Assembly (NCBI RefSeq): GCF_000719555.1
Contig: NZ_JOGX01000120.1
Coordinates: 1-7,981, forward strand
Origin: Streptomyces sp. NRRL F-5727
Lineage (GTDB): Bacteria > Actinomycetota > Actinomycetes > Streptomycetales > Streptomycetaceae
Direction of reading: 5' to 3'
DNA length: 7,981 nt
Of this stretch, positions 1-6,410 are shown piece by piece. The first letter of the stretch is position 1. Each line of letters begins with the position of its first letter. Both the position numbers and the translations under genes were made by a program. A model generated the notes under the pieces. The model searched no databases. It saw nothing but the letters and a program-made list of their open reading frames with translations, and had not been told where the DNA came from.

Positions 1-152
1 GGCGGGCGCGGCCGGGGCGGCCGGCGCGGGAGCCGGGGCCGGGGCCGGGGCGGCCGGGGCCGGAGCGGCGGCGGGGGCGGCCGGAGCCGGGGCGGCGGCG
101 GGGGCGGCCGGGGCGGCCGGGGCCGGGGCGGCGGCCGGGGCGGCACCCGCGG
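1..152 (-). repeat. Low-complexity Ala/Pro linker of E2 (second linker)
   Basis: These are tandem imperfect repeats of GGC/GCC-rich triplets and hexamers that encode Ala-Ala-Pro-Ala-Pro units after the second lipoyl domain. The plus strand (the template of sucB) carries closely spaced G-runs, for example at 35-38, 41-44, 47-50 and 56-59. The similar first linker lies at about 385-530. This is coding sequence, not a CRISPR or intergenic repeat. Its length is likely to vary between strains. Confidence 0.8.
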
Positions 153-762
153 CACCGATGACGGCGAGCTTGGCGCCGACCTCGGCGGTCTCGTCCTCAC
201 CGACGACGATCTCCAGGAGAACGCCGGAGGCGGGGGCGGGGATCTCGGTGTCGACCTTGTCGGTCGAGACCTCGAGCAGCGGCTCGTCGGCCTCGACGGT
301 CTCGCCGACCGACTTCAGCCAGCGGGTGACGGTGCCCTCGGTGACGGACTCGCCGAGCGCCGGAAGGACGACGTCGGTGCCCTGGGCGCCACCGGCGGGG
401 GCGGCGGCCGGAGCCTCGGCGGCGGGCGCCGGGGCAGCCGGGGCCTCGGCCGCGGGGGCCGGGGCGGCGGCCGGAGCCGGAGCGGCCTCGGCCGCGGGAG
501 CCGGGGCGGCCGCGGGGGCGCCGGAGCCGTCGTCGATGATGGCGAGCTCGGCGCCGACCTCGACGGTCTCGTCCTCGGCCACCTTGATGGAGGCGAGGAT
601 GCCGGAGGCGGGGGCCGGGATCTCGGTGTCGACCTTGTCGGTCGAGACCTCGAGCAGCGGCTCGTCCGCCTCGACGCGCTCGCCCTCGGCCTTGAGCCAG
701 CGGGTGACGGTGCCCTCGGTGACGCTCTCGCCGAGCGCCGGCAGGGTTACGGAAACCGACAT
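1..762 (-). CDS. sucB: Dihydrolipoamide acyltransferase (E2 of 2-oxoglutarate/pyruvate dehydrogenase), N-terminal part
   Basis: The first 254 codons are present; the peripheral-subunit-binding and catalytic domains lie beyond the left edge. E2 carries the acyl group on lipoyl-lysine between E1 and CoA. Two lipoyl domains are visible, at residues about 1-77 and 127-203. Each has the STDKVDTE lipoylation motif, with the modified lysines at K43 and K169. Ala/Pro-rich linkers follow each domain (about 78-126, and 204 to the edge); these are typical flexible swinging arms. The ATG start at 762 is supported by AGGAG at 778-774 and by a protein start ([17 protein letters not shown]) that begins directly with the lipoyl fold. 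It lies 62 bp after lpdA on the same strand and is probably in the same operon. It is usually annotated as succinyltransferase, but in actinobacteria this type of E2 may serve pyruvate dehydrogenase or both complexes. Acyl specificity cannot be judged from the visible part. Confidence 0.95.
   Translation of the reverse strand, partial: MSVSVTLPALGESVTEGTVTRWLKAEGERVEADEPLLEVSTDKVDTEIPAPASGILASIKVAEDETVEVGAELAIIDDGSGAPAAAPAPAAEAAPAPAAAPAPAAEAPAAPAPAAEAPAAAPAGGAQGTDVVLPALGESVTEGTVTRWLKSVGETVEADEPLLEVSTDKVDTEIPAPASGVLLEIVVGEDETAEVGAKLAVIGAAGAAPAAAPAPAAPAAPAAAPAPAAPAAAPAPAAPAPAPAPAPAAPAAPA
223..666 (-). repeat. Internal duplication of the lipoyl domain coding sequence
   Basis: The two lipoyl domains of sucB are repeats offset by exactly 378 bp (126 codons). 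Positions 223-288 and 601-666 match with one visible mismatch (238 versus 616). Similarity continues on the side coding for the domain N-terminus, through about 360 and 738. Such near-identity at all codon positions points to recent duplication or ongoing gene conversion between the domains. Confidence 0.85.
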
Positions 763-773
763 GGTTTCAGTTG

Positions 774-778
774 CTCCT
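774..778 (-). promoter_or_regulatory. Ribosome binding site of sucB
   Basis: AGGAG, read on the minus strand, ends 11 nt before the ATG at 762. It supports that start and independent translation initiation of sucB after the 62-bp gap from lpdA. The gap (763-824) shows no clear terminator, so co-transcription with lpdA is likely. Confidence 0.75.
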
Positions 779-824
779 AACGAATTGCGGAAGTTGGTCG
801 TCGCGCCCTGTGATGACGTGAGCG

Positions 825-2213
825 TCAGTCGTGGGAGTGCAGCGGCTTGCCGGCCAGGGCCAGGTGGGCCTCGCCGAGCGCCTCGTTCTGCGTCGGGTGG
901 GCGTGGATGAGCTGCGCGACCTCGGCCGGCAGCGCCTCCCAGTTGTAGATCAGCTGCGCTTCGCCGACCTGCTCGCCCATGCGGTCACCGACCATGTGGA
1001 CGCCGACCACGGCACCGTCCTTGACCTGGACGAGCTTGATCTCGCCCGCGGTCTTCAGGATCTTGCTCTTGCCGTTGCCCGCCAGGTTGTACTTGAGGGC
1101 GACGACCTTGTCCGCGCCGTAGATCTCCTTGGCCTTGGCCTCGGTGATGCCGACGGAGGCGACCTCGGGGTGGCAGTACGTCACCCGGGGCACGCCGTCG
1201 TAGTCGATCGGGACGGTCTTCAGACCGGCCAGCCGCTCCGCGACGAGGATGCCCTCGGCGAAGCCGACGTGCGCGAGCTGGAGGGTCGGGACCAGGTCGC
1301 CGACCGCGGAGATCGTGGGCACGTTGGTCCGCATGTACTCGTCCACCAGGACGTAGCCGCGGTCCATCGCGATGCCCTGCTCCTCGTAGCCGAGGCCGGC
1401 CGAGACCGGGCCGCGGCCGATGGCGACGAGCAGCACCTCGGCCTCGAAGGTCTTGCCGTCGGCGAGGGTGACCTTCACACCGTTCTCGGTGTACTCGGCG
1501 CTCTGGAAGAAGGTCCCGAGGTTGAACTTGATGCCCCGCTTGCGGAAGGCGCGCTCCAGCAGCTTGGAGCTGTTCTCGTCCTCGACCGGGACGAGGTGCT
1601 TCATGCCCTCGATCACCGTGACGTCGGTGCCGAAGGACTTCCACGCGGAGGCGAACTCGACGCCGATCACACCGCCGCCGAGGATGATGGCGGACTCCGG
1701 CACACGGTCCAGGGTGAGGGCGTGGTCCGAGGTGATGATCCGGTTGCCGTCGATCTCCAGGCCGGGCAGGGACTTCGGCACGGAACCGGTGGCGAGGAGG
1801 ACGTGGCGGCCCTCGACCCGGCGCCCGTCGACGTCGACGGAGGTCGGGGAGGACAGACGGCCGGTGCCCTCGATGTAGGTGACCTTGCGGGAGGCGACGA
1901 GACCCTGCAGACCCTTGTAGAGGCCCGAGATCACGTCGTCCTTGTACTTGTGCACGGCCTTGATGTCGATGCCCTCGAAGGAGGCCCTGACACCGAACTG
2001 CTCCGCCTCGCGCGCCTGGTCGGCGACCTCGCCGGCGTGGAGCAGGGCCTTCGTCGGGATGCAGCCGTTGTGCAGGCAGGTGCCGCCGAGCTTGTTCTTC
2101 TCGATCAGTGCGACGTCCAGGCCCAGCTGCGCTCCGCGCAGCGCCGCGGCGTAACCGCCGCTACCGCCGCCGAGGATCACTAGGTCGAAAACGGTGCTGG
2201 CGTCGTTCGCCAC
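825..2213 (-). CDS. lpdA: Dihydrolipoamide dehydrogenase (E3)
   Basis: This cytoplasmic flavoprotein reoxidises dihydrolipoamide on E2 and passes the electrons to NAD+. The product is 462 residues, the usual length. The FAD-binding GGGSGG motif is at 15-20. The redox-active disulfide is C46/C51, in [13 protein letters not shown]. The NAD-binding GGGVIG motif is at 179-184, and the second FAD contact (SAVGDL) is at 302-307. The C-terminal HPTQNE holds the catalytic His439/Glu444 pair. All key residues are present. The GTG start at 2213 is chosen because GGAGG (2225-2221) sits 7 nt upstream and the protein then starts [17 protein letters not shown]. An in-frame ATG at 2231 has no Shine-Dalgarno sequence and would put the GGAGG inside the gene. 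It is followed on the same strand by sucB, so it probably supplies E3 to the same complexes. Confidence 0.97.
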   Translation of the reverse strand: MANDASTVFDLVILGGGSGGYAAALRGAQLGLDVALIEKNKLGGTCLHNGCIPTKALLHAGEVADQAREAEQFGVRASFEGIDIKAVHKYKDDVISGLYKGLQGLVASRKVTYIEGTGRLSSPTSVDVDGRRVEGRHVLLATGSVPKSLPGLEIDGNRIITSDHALTLDRVPESAIILGGGVIGVEFASAWKSFGTDVTVIEGMKHLVPVEDENSSKLLERAFRKRGIKFNLGTFFQSAEYTENGVKVTLADGKTFEAEVLLVAIGRGPVSAGLGYEEQGIAMDRGYVLVDEYMRTNVPTISAVGDLVPTLQLAHVGFAEGILVAERLAGLKTVPIDYDGVPRVTYCHPEVASVGITEAKAKEIYGADKVVALKYNLAGNGKSKILKTAGEIKLVQVKDGAVVGVHMVGDRMGEQVGEAQLIYNWEALPAEVAQLIHAHPTQNEALGEAHLALAGKPLHSHD

Positions 2214-2451
2214 GTCACGTCCTCCATGCATGTGCGCTCGTCGCCGGTCGTCGATGACCAGGCGGCGGCTCCGGTGTCCGGCCGCATTATTTCGGCCCTG
2301 TGGTGGGGGCCCTGTCCTGCCGAGAACCCATCTTCGCACTTGTTGACGGATGGCGGGACGCGGGGCCGGTGGATGAGACCGGGCGATCCTCCGTACGGCC
2401 ACCCACCAGGGCGTACGAAGCTACGGATTTCGTCGTCGGCGAACACACGCG
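2214..2451 (-). promoter_or_regulatory. Intergenic region with the presumed lpdA-sucB promoter
   Basis: This is about 240 bp without a credible gene, between the pepA terminator and lpdA. It is less GC-rich than its neighbours. AT-richer patches on the minus strand, at about 2350-2321 and at 2291-2285 (AAATAAT), are the likeliest promoter cores. No convincing -35/-10 pair at proper spacing could be assigned, so the promoter is placed in the region, not at a base. The lpdA frame stays open upstream to about 2402, but this extension has an Arg/Pro-rich composition and no start signal. Confidence 0.5.
2221..2225 (-). promoter_or_regulatory. Ribosome binding site deciding the lpdA start
   Basis: A consensus GGAGG lies 7 nt before the GTG at 2213. 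It excludes the longer in-frame extension that reaches upstream to about 2402 and disfavours the ATG at 2231. Confidence 0.85.
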
Positions 2452-2483
2452 GAAGGGCCCCGGGCGGACGCCCGGGGCCCTTC
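2452..2483 (-). terminator. Hairpin terminator after pepA
   Basis: This is a perfect inverted repeat. The arm at 2452-2466 pairs base for base with 2469-2483 around the GA at 2467-2468. In practice it would form a 13-14 bp, mostly G-C stem with a loop of 4-6 nt. It begins about 10 nt after the pepA stop codon (2496-2494). It has no strong T-tract, as is usual for actinobacterial terminators. It separates pepA from the downstream lpdA-sucB unit. Confidence 0.88.
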
Positions 2484-2493
2484 ACCGGCGGGC

Positions 2494-4002
2494 TCAGAGC
2501 TCGCCGGCCGCCGTCAGCTCGGCGAGGCGCACCAGGGTGCGGACCGAGGAGCCGGTGCCGCCCTTCGGGGTGTAGCCGTACGGGGCGCCCTCGTGGAAGG
2601 CCGGGCCCGCGATGTCCAGGTGGGCCCAGGTGATGCCCTCGCCCACGAACTCCTGCAGGAAGAGACCGGCGACCAGGCCGCCGCCCATCCGGACGCCCAT
2701 GTTGGCCATGTCGGCGGTGGGGGAGTCCATCGTCTTGCGCAGGTCCGCGGGGAGCGGCATCGGCCAGGACTGCTCGCCGACCTCCTCCGCGATCTCGTGG
2801 ATCGCGGTCCGGAAGTCGTCGTCGTTGGCCATGATGCCGAAGGTGCGGTCGCCGAGGGCGAGCACCATCGCGCCGGTCAGGGTCGCCACGTCGACGATCG
2901 CGTCCGGGTGCTCCTCGGACGCCTTGGTCAGCGCGTCGGCGAGGACGAGCCGGCCCTCGGCGTCGGTGTTGAGGACCTCGACGGTCTTGCCGCTGTACAT
3001 GCGCAGCACGTCACCCGGGCGGGTGGCGGAGCCGGACGGCATGTTCTCGGCGAGGGCGAGCCAGCCCGTGACGTTGACCTCCAGGCCGAGGCGGGCCGCG
3101 GAGACGACGGCGGCGAGGACGGCGGCGGCGCCGCTCATGTCGCACTTCATCGTCTCGTTGTGGCCGGCCGGCTTGAGGGAGATGCCGCCCGAGTCGTAGG
3201 TGATGCCCTTGCCGACCAGGGCGAGGGTCTTCTCCGCCTTCGGGTGGGTGTACGCGACCCGGACCAGGCGCGGCGGGTTCGCCGAGCCGGCGCCGACGCC
3301 GAGGATGCCGCCGTAGCCGCCCTTGGCGAGCGCCTTCTCGTCGAGCACCTGGACCTTGAGGCCGTGGTCCTTGCCGGCGGCCTGGGCGGCGGCGGCGAAG
3401 GTGGCCGGGTACAGGTCGTTCGGCGGCATGTTGACGAGGTCGCGGGCGCGGTTGATCTCCTCGGCCACGGCCAGGGCGCGGTCCGCGGCGGCCTTGTGGG
3501 CCTTGTCGCGCGGCTTGGCGCCGAGCAGCGCCACCTCGGCCAGCGGCTTCTTCGCGTCCTTCGGCTGTTCCTTGAGGGCGTCGAAGGAGTACGCGCCGAG
3601 CAGCGCGCCCTCGGCGATCGCGCCGGCGTCCTCGGCCGAGGCGATCGGCAGCGCGAAGGCGGCCTTCTTCGAGCCGGACAGGACGCGCGCGGCGGTGCCG
3701 GCGGCGCGGCGCAGGGTCTCGGAGTCGTACGCCTCGCCGTCCTCGGGGGCGGAGCCGAGGCCGACGGCGAGCACGACGGGGGCCTTCAGGCCGTCGGGCG
3801 CGGGCAGCTTGGTGGCCTCACCCTCTCCACCCGAGGCGCCCAGGGTCTCCAGGACGGCGGCGAGCCGGCCGTCGAACGCCTTGTCGACGGCCTCCGCGCC
3901 CGGGGCGACGACCAGCGTCTTCCCGGCCTTCGCGACACCGACGACGAGGGCGTCGGCACGCAGCGTCGCCGCTCCGGCAGTGCTGAGAGTGAGAGCAGTC
4001 AC
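2494..4002 (-). CDS. pepA: Leucyl aminopeptidase, M17 family
   Basis: This is a cytosolic two-metal aminopeptidase that removes N-terminal residues from peptides, used in peptide turnover. Its 502 residues match the family length. The catalytic C-terminal half shows the diagnostic NTDAEGR motif (345-351) and VGKGITYDSGG (263-273). By the family pattern the metal ligands are K265, D270, D288, D347 and E349; the catalytic residues are K277 and R351. The N-terminal half (about 1-180) is the variable macrodomain-like part, Ala-rich here. The start is the GTG at 4002. The Shine-Dalgarno sequence is weak (purines GGAAGCGAGAA at 4022-4012), and the nearby ATG at about 4026 is out of frame. It ends in a strong terminator and is transcribed divergently from the exopolysaccharide operon. 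In E. coli, PepA also binds DNA; nothing here shows that for this protein. Confidence 0.96.
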   Translation of the reverse strand: MTALTLSTAGAATLRADALVVGVAKAGKTLVVAPGAEAVDKAFDGRLAAVLETLGASGGEGEATKLPAPDGLKAPVVLAVGLGSAPEDGEAYDSETLRRAAGTAARVLSGSKKAAFALPIASAEDAGAIAEGALLGAYSFDALKEQPKDAKKPLAEVALLGAKPRDKAHKAAADRALAVAEEINRARDLVNMPPNDLYPATFAAAAQAAGKDHGLKVQVLDEKALAKGGYGGILGVGAGSANPPRLVRVAYTHPKAEKTLALVGKGITYDSGGISLKPAGHNETMKCDMSGAAAVLAAVVSAARLGLEVNVTGWLALAENMPSGSATRPGDVLRMYSGKTVEVLNTDAEGRLVLADALTKASEEHPDAIVDVATLTGAMVLALGDRTFGIMANDDDFRTAIHEIAEEVGEQSWPMPLPADLRKTMDSPTADMANMGVRMGGGLVAGLFLQEFVGEGITWAHLDIAGPAFHEGAPYGYTPKGGTGSSVRTLVRLAELTAAGEL

Positions 4003-4296
4003 GGTGGTGAATTCTCGCTTCCATTGAGTTCTGTGGCGGTCGAGGGATGGGCCGACCGAGCCCGCCGCATCGTATTTCGGCCCGATGAGCGCCGAGAACG
4101 AGCCTACGCTCGCTCACCCGGTTCGCTCACCGCGGCTTCGATTCACTCATCCGAGGTGTCTCTTTCATGTTTGTCCTTCCGGCTCCCGCACCGGCGCCAC
4201 ACTCGCCTCATTCACGCAAGGGCGGCACACGCGCCTTCGCTTCATCTCCACAGGTCCCCCCGCGTCCGGGGGCCTGCCGAGGGGGGACACCACACC
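4003..4296. promoter_or_regulatory. Divergent regulatory region between pepA and the exopolysaccharide operon
   Basis: This gap is visibly lower in GC than the flanking genes and must hold promoters in both directions. On the minus strand, TACGAT at 4074-4069 fits a -10 element for pepA. Its -35 is poor (TTCTCG at 4098-4093, 18-bp spacer). On the plus strand, TACGCT at 4105-4110 fits only the TANNNT minimum. A direct repeat of TCGCTCACC lies at 4110-4118 and 4123-4131, with an inverted partial copy (TGAGCG) at 4086-4091 and a palindrome CGAGC-CTAC-GCTCG at 4099-4112. Together they could be an operator. The last 45 bp hold the leader hairpins listed separately. No small gene with a credible ribosome binding site was seen. 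Confidence 0.5.
4254..4288 (+). promoter_or_regulatory. Possible RBS-sequestering leader hairpin of the exopolysaccharide operon
   Basis: The ribosome binding site of the deacetylase gene, GGGGGGAC at 4281-4288, is perfectly complementary to GTCCCCCC at 4254-4261, with a 19-nt loop. A competing hairpin pairs CCCCC 4257-4261 with GGGGG 4268-4272 around a 6-nt loop. That would free the ribosome binding site. The two pairings are mutually exclusive, which could give translational control. C- and G-runs are common in such genomes, so function is only inferred. Confidence 0.4.
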
Positions 4297-6384
4297 ATGC
4301 ACGCGAACAGATTCCGCATGCCCGCGGCCGCGCCGAGGAAGTCCGGAAAGCAGGGGGTGCCGCGGCGCGCCGGCCGCACCGCCGGGGCGCTCGCCGCCGC
4401 CGCGCTCCTCGCCACCGTGGTGCCGTCCGCGCAGGCCGCGGCCGACCCCGCGCCCCGGATCGACCTCACCGTCCTCGTCGTCGACGACGGCGGCAGCGCG
4501 ATCGGGGCGATCACCGCCGAACTGAAGGGCTCCGGCGTCCCGTACCGCGTCCTCGACCTCAACGACCCGGGCCGGCCCGTGCTCACCGCGGCCTTCCTCA
4601 GCGACACGGTCGACGGCCGGCCCCGCGCCAAGTACCAGGGCGTGGTCGTGCCGCACGAGTCCGCCTTCGGCCCCGACTCCGCCGAGCACACCGCCCTCCG
4701 GACGTACGAGCGCACCTTCGGCATCCCGCAGGTCGACGCCTACACCTGGTCCCACCCCGGCGTCGGCCTCGACTACACCACCGACGGCGGCTGGTCCGGC
4801 GTCCTCGACGGCGTCACCGCCGGCGTCACCCCGGCCGGGACGTCCGGCCCCTTCGGCTACCTCGCCGGCAGCCTGACCTTCGAGGACAACGACCCGGCGG
4901 TCTCCGAGAGCTACGGCTACGCGGGCCGCCCCCGGGCCGGCTTCACCAGCTACGTCGACATGCCGGTGGAGGGCGGCGGCCGCGCCAGCCTGGTCGGCGA
5001 GTACGCCGCCGACGGGCGCCGCGAACTCGTCGTCACCTTCGCCTACAACCAGCACCAGCGGCAGTTCCGCGCCCTCTCCCGCGGCATCGTCGAATGGCTC
5101 ACCCAGGGCGTCCACCTCGGCCGCTCCCGGAACTACCTCTCCGTCCACGTCGACGACGTCTTCGCCCCCGACGCCCGCTGGGACACCGTCCGCAACTGCA
5201 CCCCCGGCGACCTCGACTGCGTCGGCGGGGACCCGGAGGCCGAGAACCCCATCCGGATGACCGCCGCCGACGCCACCTACGCCGCCGCCTGGCAGAAGGC
5301 GTCCGGCTTCACCCTCGACATGGTCTACAACGGCGGCCAGGGCGAGCAGTGGAAGACCGAGCACGGCGGCACCGACCCGCTCGCCGCCCGGCTGATCGCC
5401 GACCGCGCCCAGTACCGCTGGATCAACCACACCTACACCCACCCCTACCTCGGCTGCGTCCAGGACAACACCACCGTCCCCTGGCGGTGCGCCACCGACG
5501 CCTCCGGCAACACCCTCTGGGTCAGCCGCGCCGAGATCTCCGCGCAGATCCGGAACAACCTCAACTGGGCTGTGGGCAAGGGCATCTCCGTCGACCGCTC
5601 CGAACTCGTCACCGGCGAGCACTCCGGCCTGAAGACCCTGCCCCAGCAGCCGGCCGACAACCCCCACCTGGCCGGCGCCCTCGCCGACAACGGCGTGAAG
5701 TGGACGGCCAGCGACAACTCCCGCGAGCCCCGCCAGCGGGCGGTCGGCGCCGCGAAGACCGTGCCCCGGCACCCGATGAACGTGTACTACAACGTCGGCA
5801 CCGCCGCCGAGATGACCGACGAGTACAACTGGGTCTACACCTCCCGCGCCGACGGCGGCAGCGGCGTCTGCGAGTCCAACCCGGCCTCCACCTGCCTGCC
5901 CGCCCCGCTCGACCCGGCCACCGGCTACGCGGAGCACATCGTCCCGCAGGAGGCCCGGATCGCCCTCGGCCACGTCGTCGCCAACGACCCCCGCCCGCAC
6001 TACGTCCACCAGTCCAACCTGGCCGAGGAGCGCCTCCTCTACCCGGTCCTCGACCGGATCCTCGCCGACTACCGGGCGCTCTTCGCGGCCAACACCCCCC
6101 TGGTGAACCCCCGCCAGAAGGACGTCGGCACCGAGCTGACCCGCCGGGACGCCTGGGACGCCGCCCTCGCCGCCGGCAAGGTCACCGCGTACCGCATCGG
6201 CGGCACGGTCACCGTCAAGGCGCCCGCGGGCGTCCAGATCCCCGTCACCGCCCCCGAGGGCACCCGCAAGCAACTCGTCCTCGGCACCGCCGCCTTCGGC
6301 ACCGCCTACGCCGGCAGCCGCTCCGCCTGGACCGCGCCCGAACTGCTCCAGACCGCCGTCACGCTCCAGCTCCCGACCGCCTGA
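4297..6384 (+). CDS. Secreted Agd3/PelA-like polysaccharide deacetylase (CE18-like)
   Basis: Predicted exported enzyme of 695 residues that probably removes N-acetyl groups from an amino-sugar exopolysaccharide. A signal peptide spans about 1-47: basic n-region, Ala/Leu core, then PSAQA cleavage site. Residues 54-270 form a Rossmann-like N-terminal region (LTVLVVDDGG at 57-66) recalling the start of the fungal galactosaminan deacetylase Agd3. The catalytic region has SVHVDDVFAPD (282-292, Asp286/Asp287) and HTYTH (His378/His382), matching the Asp-Asp and H-x3-H metal motifs of CE4/CE18-type deacetylases. TGEHSG (439-444) may be a further active-site loop. Six cysteines (301, 308, 387, 398, 525, 533) could form disulfides. 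The last 100 residues look beta-rich. No membrane anchor or sorting signal was seen. The ATG at 4297 follows GGGGGGAC by 8 nt. A PelF-type gene follows after 26 bp. The fold and family assignment rest on recognition, not a search; the substrate is inferred. Confidence 0.78.
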   Translation: MHANRFRMPAAAPRKSGKQGVPRRAGRTAGALAAAALLATVVPSAQAAADPAPRIDLTVLVVDDGGSAIGAITAELKGSGVPYRVLDLNDPGRPVLTAAFLSDTVDGRPRAKYQGVVVPHESAFGPDSAEHTALRTYERTFGIPQVDAYTWSHPGVGLDYTTDGGWSGVLDGVTAGVTPAGTSGPFGYLAGSLTFEDNDPAVSESYGYAGRPRAGFTSYVDMPVEGGGRASLVGEYAADGRRELVVTFAYNQHQRQFRALSRGIVEWLTQGVHLGRSRNYLSVHVDDVFAPDARWDTVRNCTPGDLDCVGGDPEAENPIRMTAADATYAAAWQKASGFTLDMVYNGGQGEQWKTEHGGTDPLAARLIADRAQYRWINHTYTHPYLGCVQDNTTVPWRCATDASGNTLWVSRAEISAQIRNNLNWAVGKGISVDRSELVTGEHSGLKTLPQQPADNPHLAGALADNGVKWTASDNSREPRQRAVGAAKTVPRHPMNVYYNVGTAAEMTDEYNWVYTSRADGGSGVCESNPASTCLPAPLDPATGYAEHIVPQEARIALGHVVANDPRPHYVHQSNLAEERLLYPVLDRILADYRALFAANTPLVNPRQKDVGTELTRRDAWDAALAAGKVTAYRIGGTVTVKAPAGVQIPVTAPEGTRKQLVLGTAAFGTAYAGSRSAWTAPELLQTAVTLQLPTA

Positions 6385-6396
6385 CCAGCACGCTCT

Positions 6397-6404
6397 GGGG
6401 GGAC
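6397..6404 (+). promoter_or_regulatory. Ribosome binding site of pelF
   Basis: GGGGGGAC lies 6 nt before the ATG at 6411. The same 10-mer (GGGGGGACAC) precedes the deacetylase gene at 4281-4290. It supports the ATG at 6411 over the upstream open frame, which runs antisense-like through the deacetylase gene. Confidence 0.75.
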
Positions 6405-6410
6405 ACGCAC

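Noticed and set aside
1..530. Repeated GGGGCGGCCGGGGCC units as a possible CRISPR or intergenic repeat array
   Set aside because: The units have no fixed length or unique spacers and read in frame as the Ala/Pro linkers of the E2 protein.
831..2183. A 450-codon plus-strand frame opposite lpdA
   Set aside because: It is antisense to a gene with complete flavoprotein motifs; its Leu/Asp/Val/Gly/Arg-rich composition is an artefact of codon bias.
2214..2402. N-terminal extension of lpdA
   Set aside because: GGAGG 7 nt before the GTG at 2213 and the standard E3 N-terminus mark the start. The extension is Arg/Pro-rich and unlike any E3.
2593..4296. A plus-strand open frame that would extend the deacetylase by 568 codons
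   Set aside because: It runs antisense through pepA, which has all M17 motifs. Its translation is the Gly/Val/Arg/Asp-rich composition typical of antisense frames in GC-rich DNA. The signal peptide and ribosome binding site place the true start at 4297.
4081..4296. Possible c-di-GMP or c-di-AMP riboswitch before the exopolysaccharide genes
   Set aside because: I looked because Pel systems often respond to c-di-GMP, but could not find a recognisable conserved core of either riboswitch class. Only simple competing hairpins are seen.
4167..4296. ATG at 4167 as a start for a small leader gene
   Set aside because: It has no clear ribosome binding site, and its frame runs as a Pro/Arg-rich shadow through the deacetylase gene into pelF.
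4165..6273. A 702-codon minus-strand frame opposite the deacetylase gene
   Set aside because: The Gly/Val/Ala/Asp-rich product has no motifs, there is no ribosome binding site, and it is fully antisense to a gene with a signal peptide and catalytic motifs.
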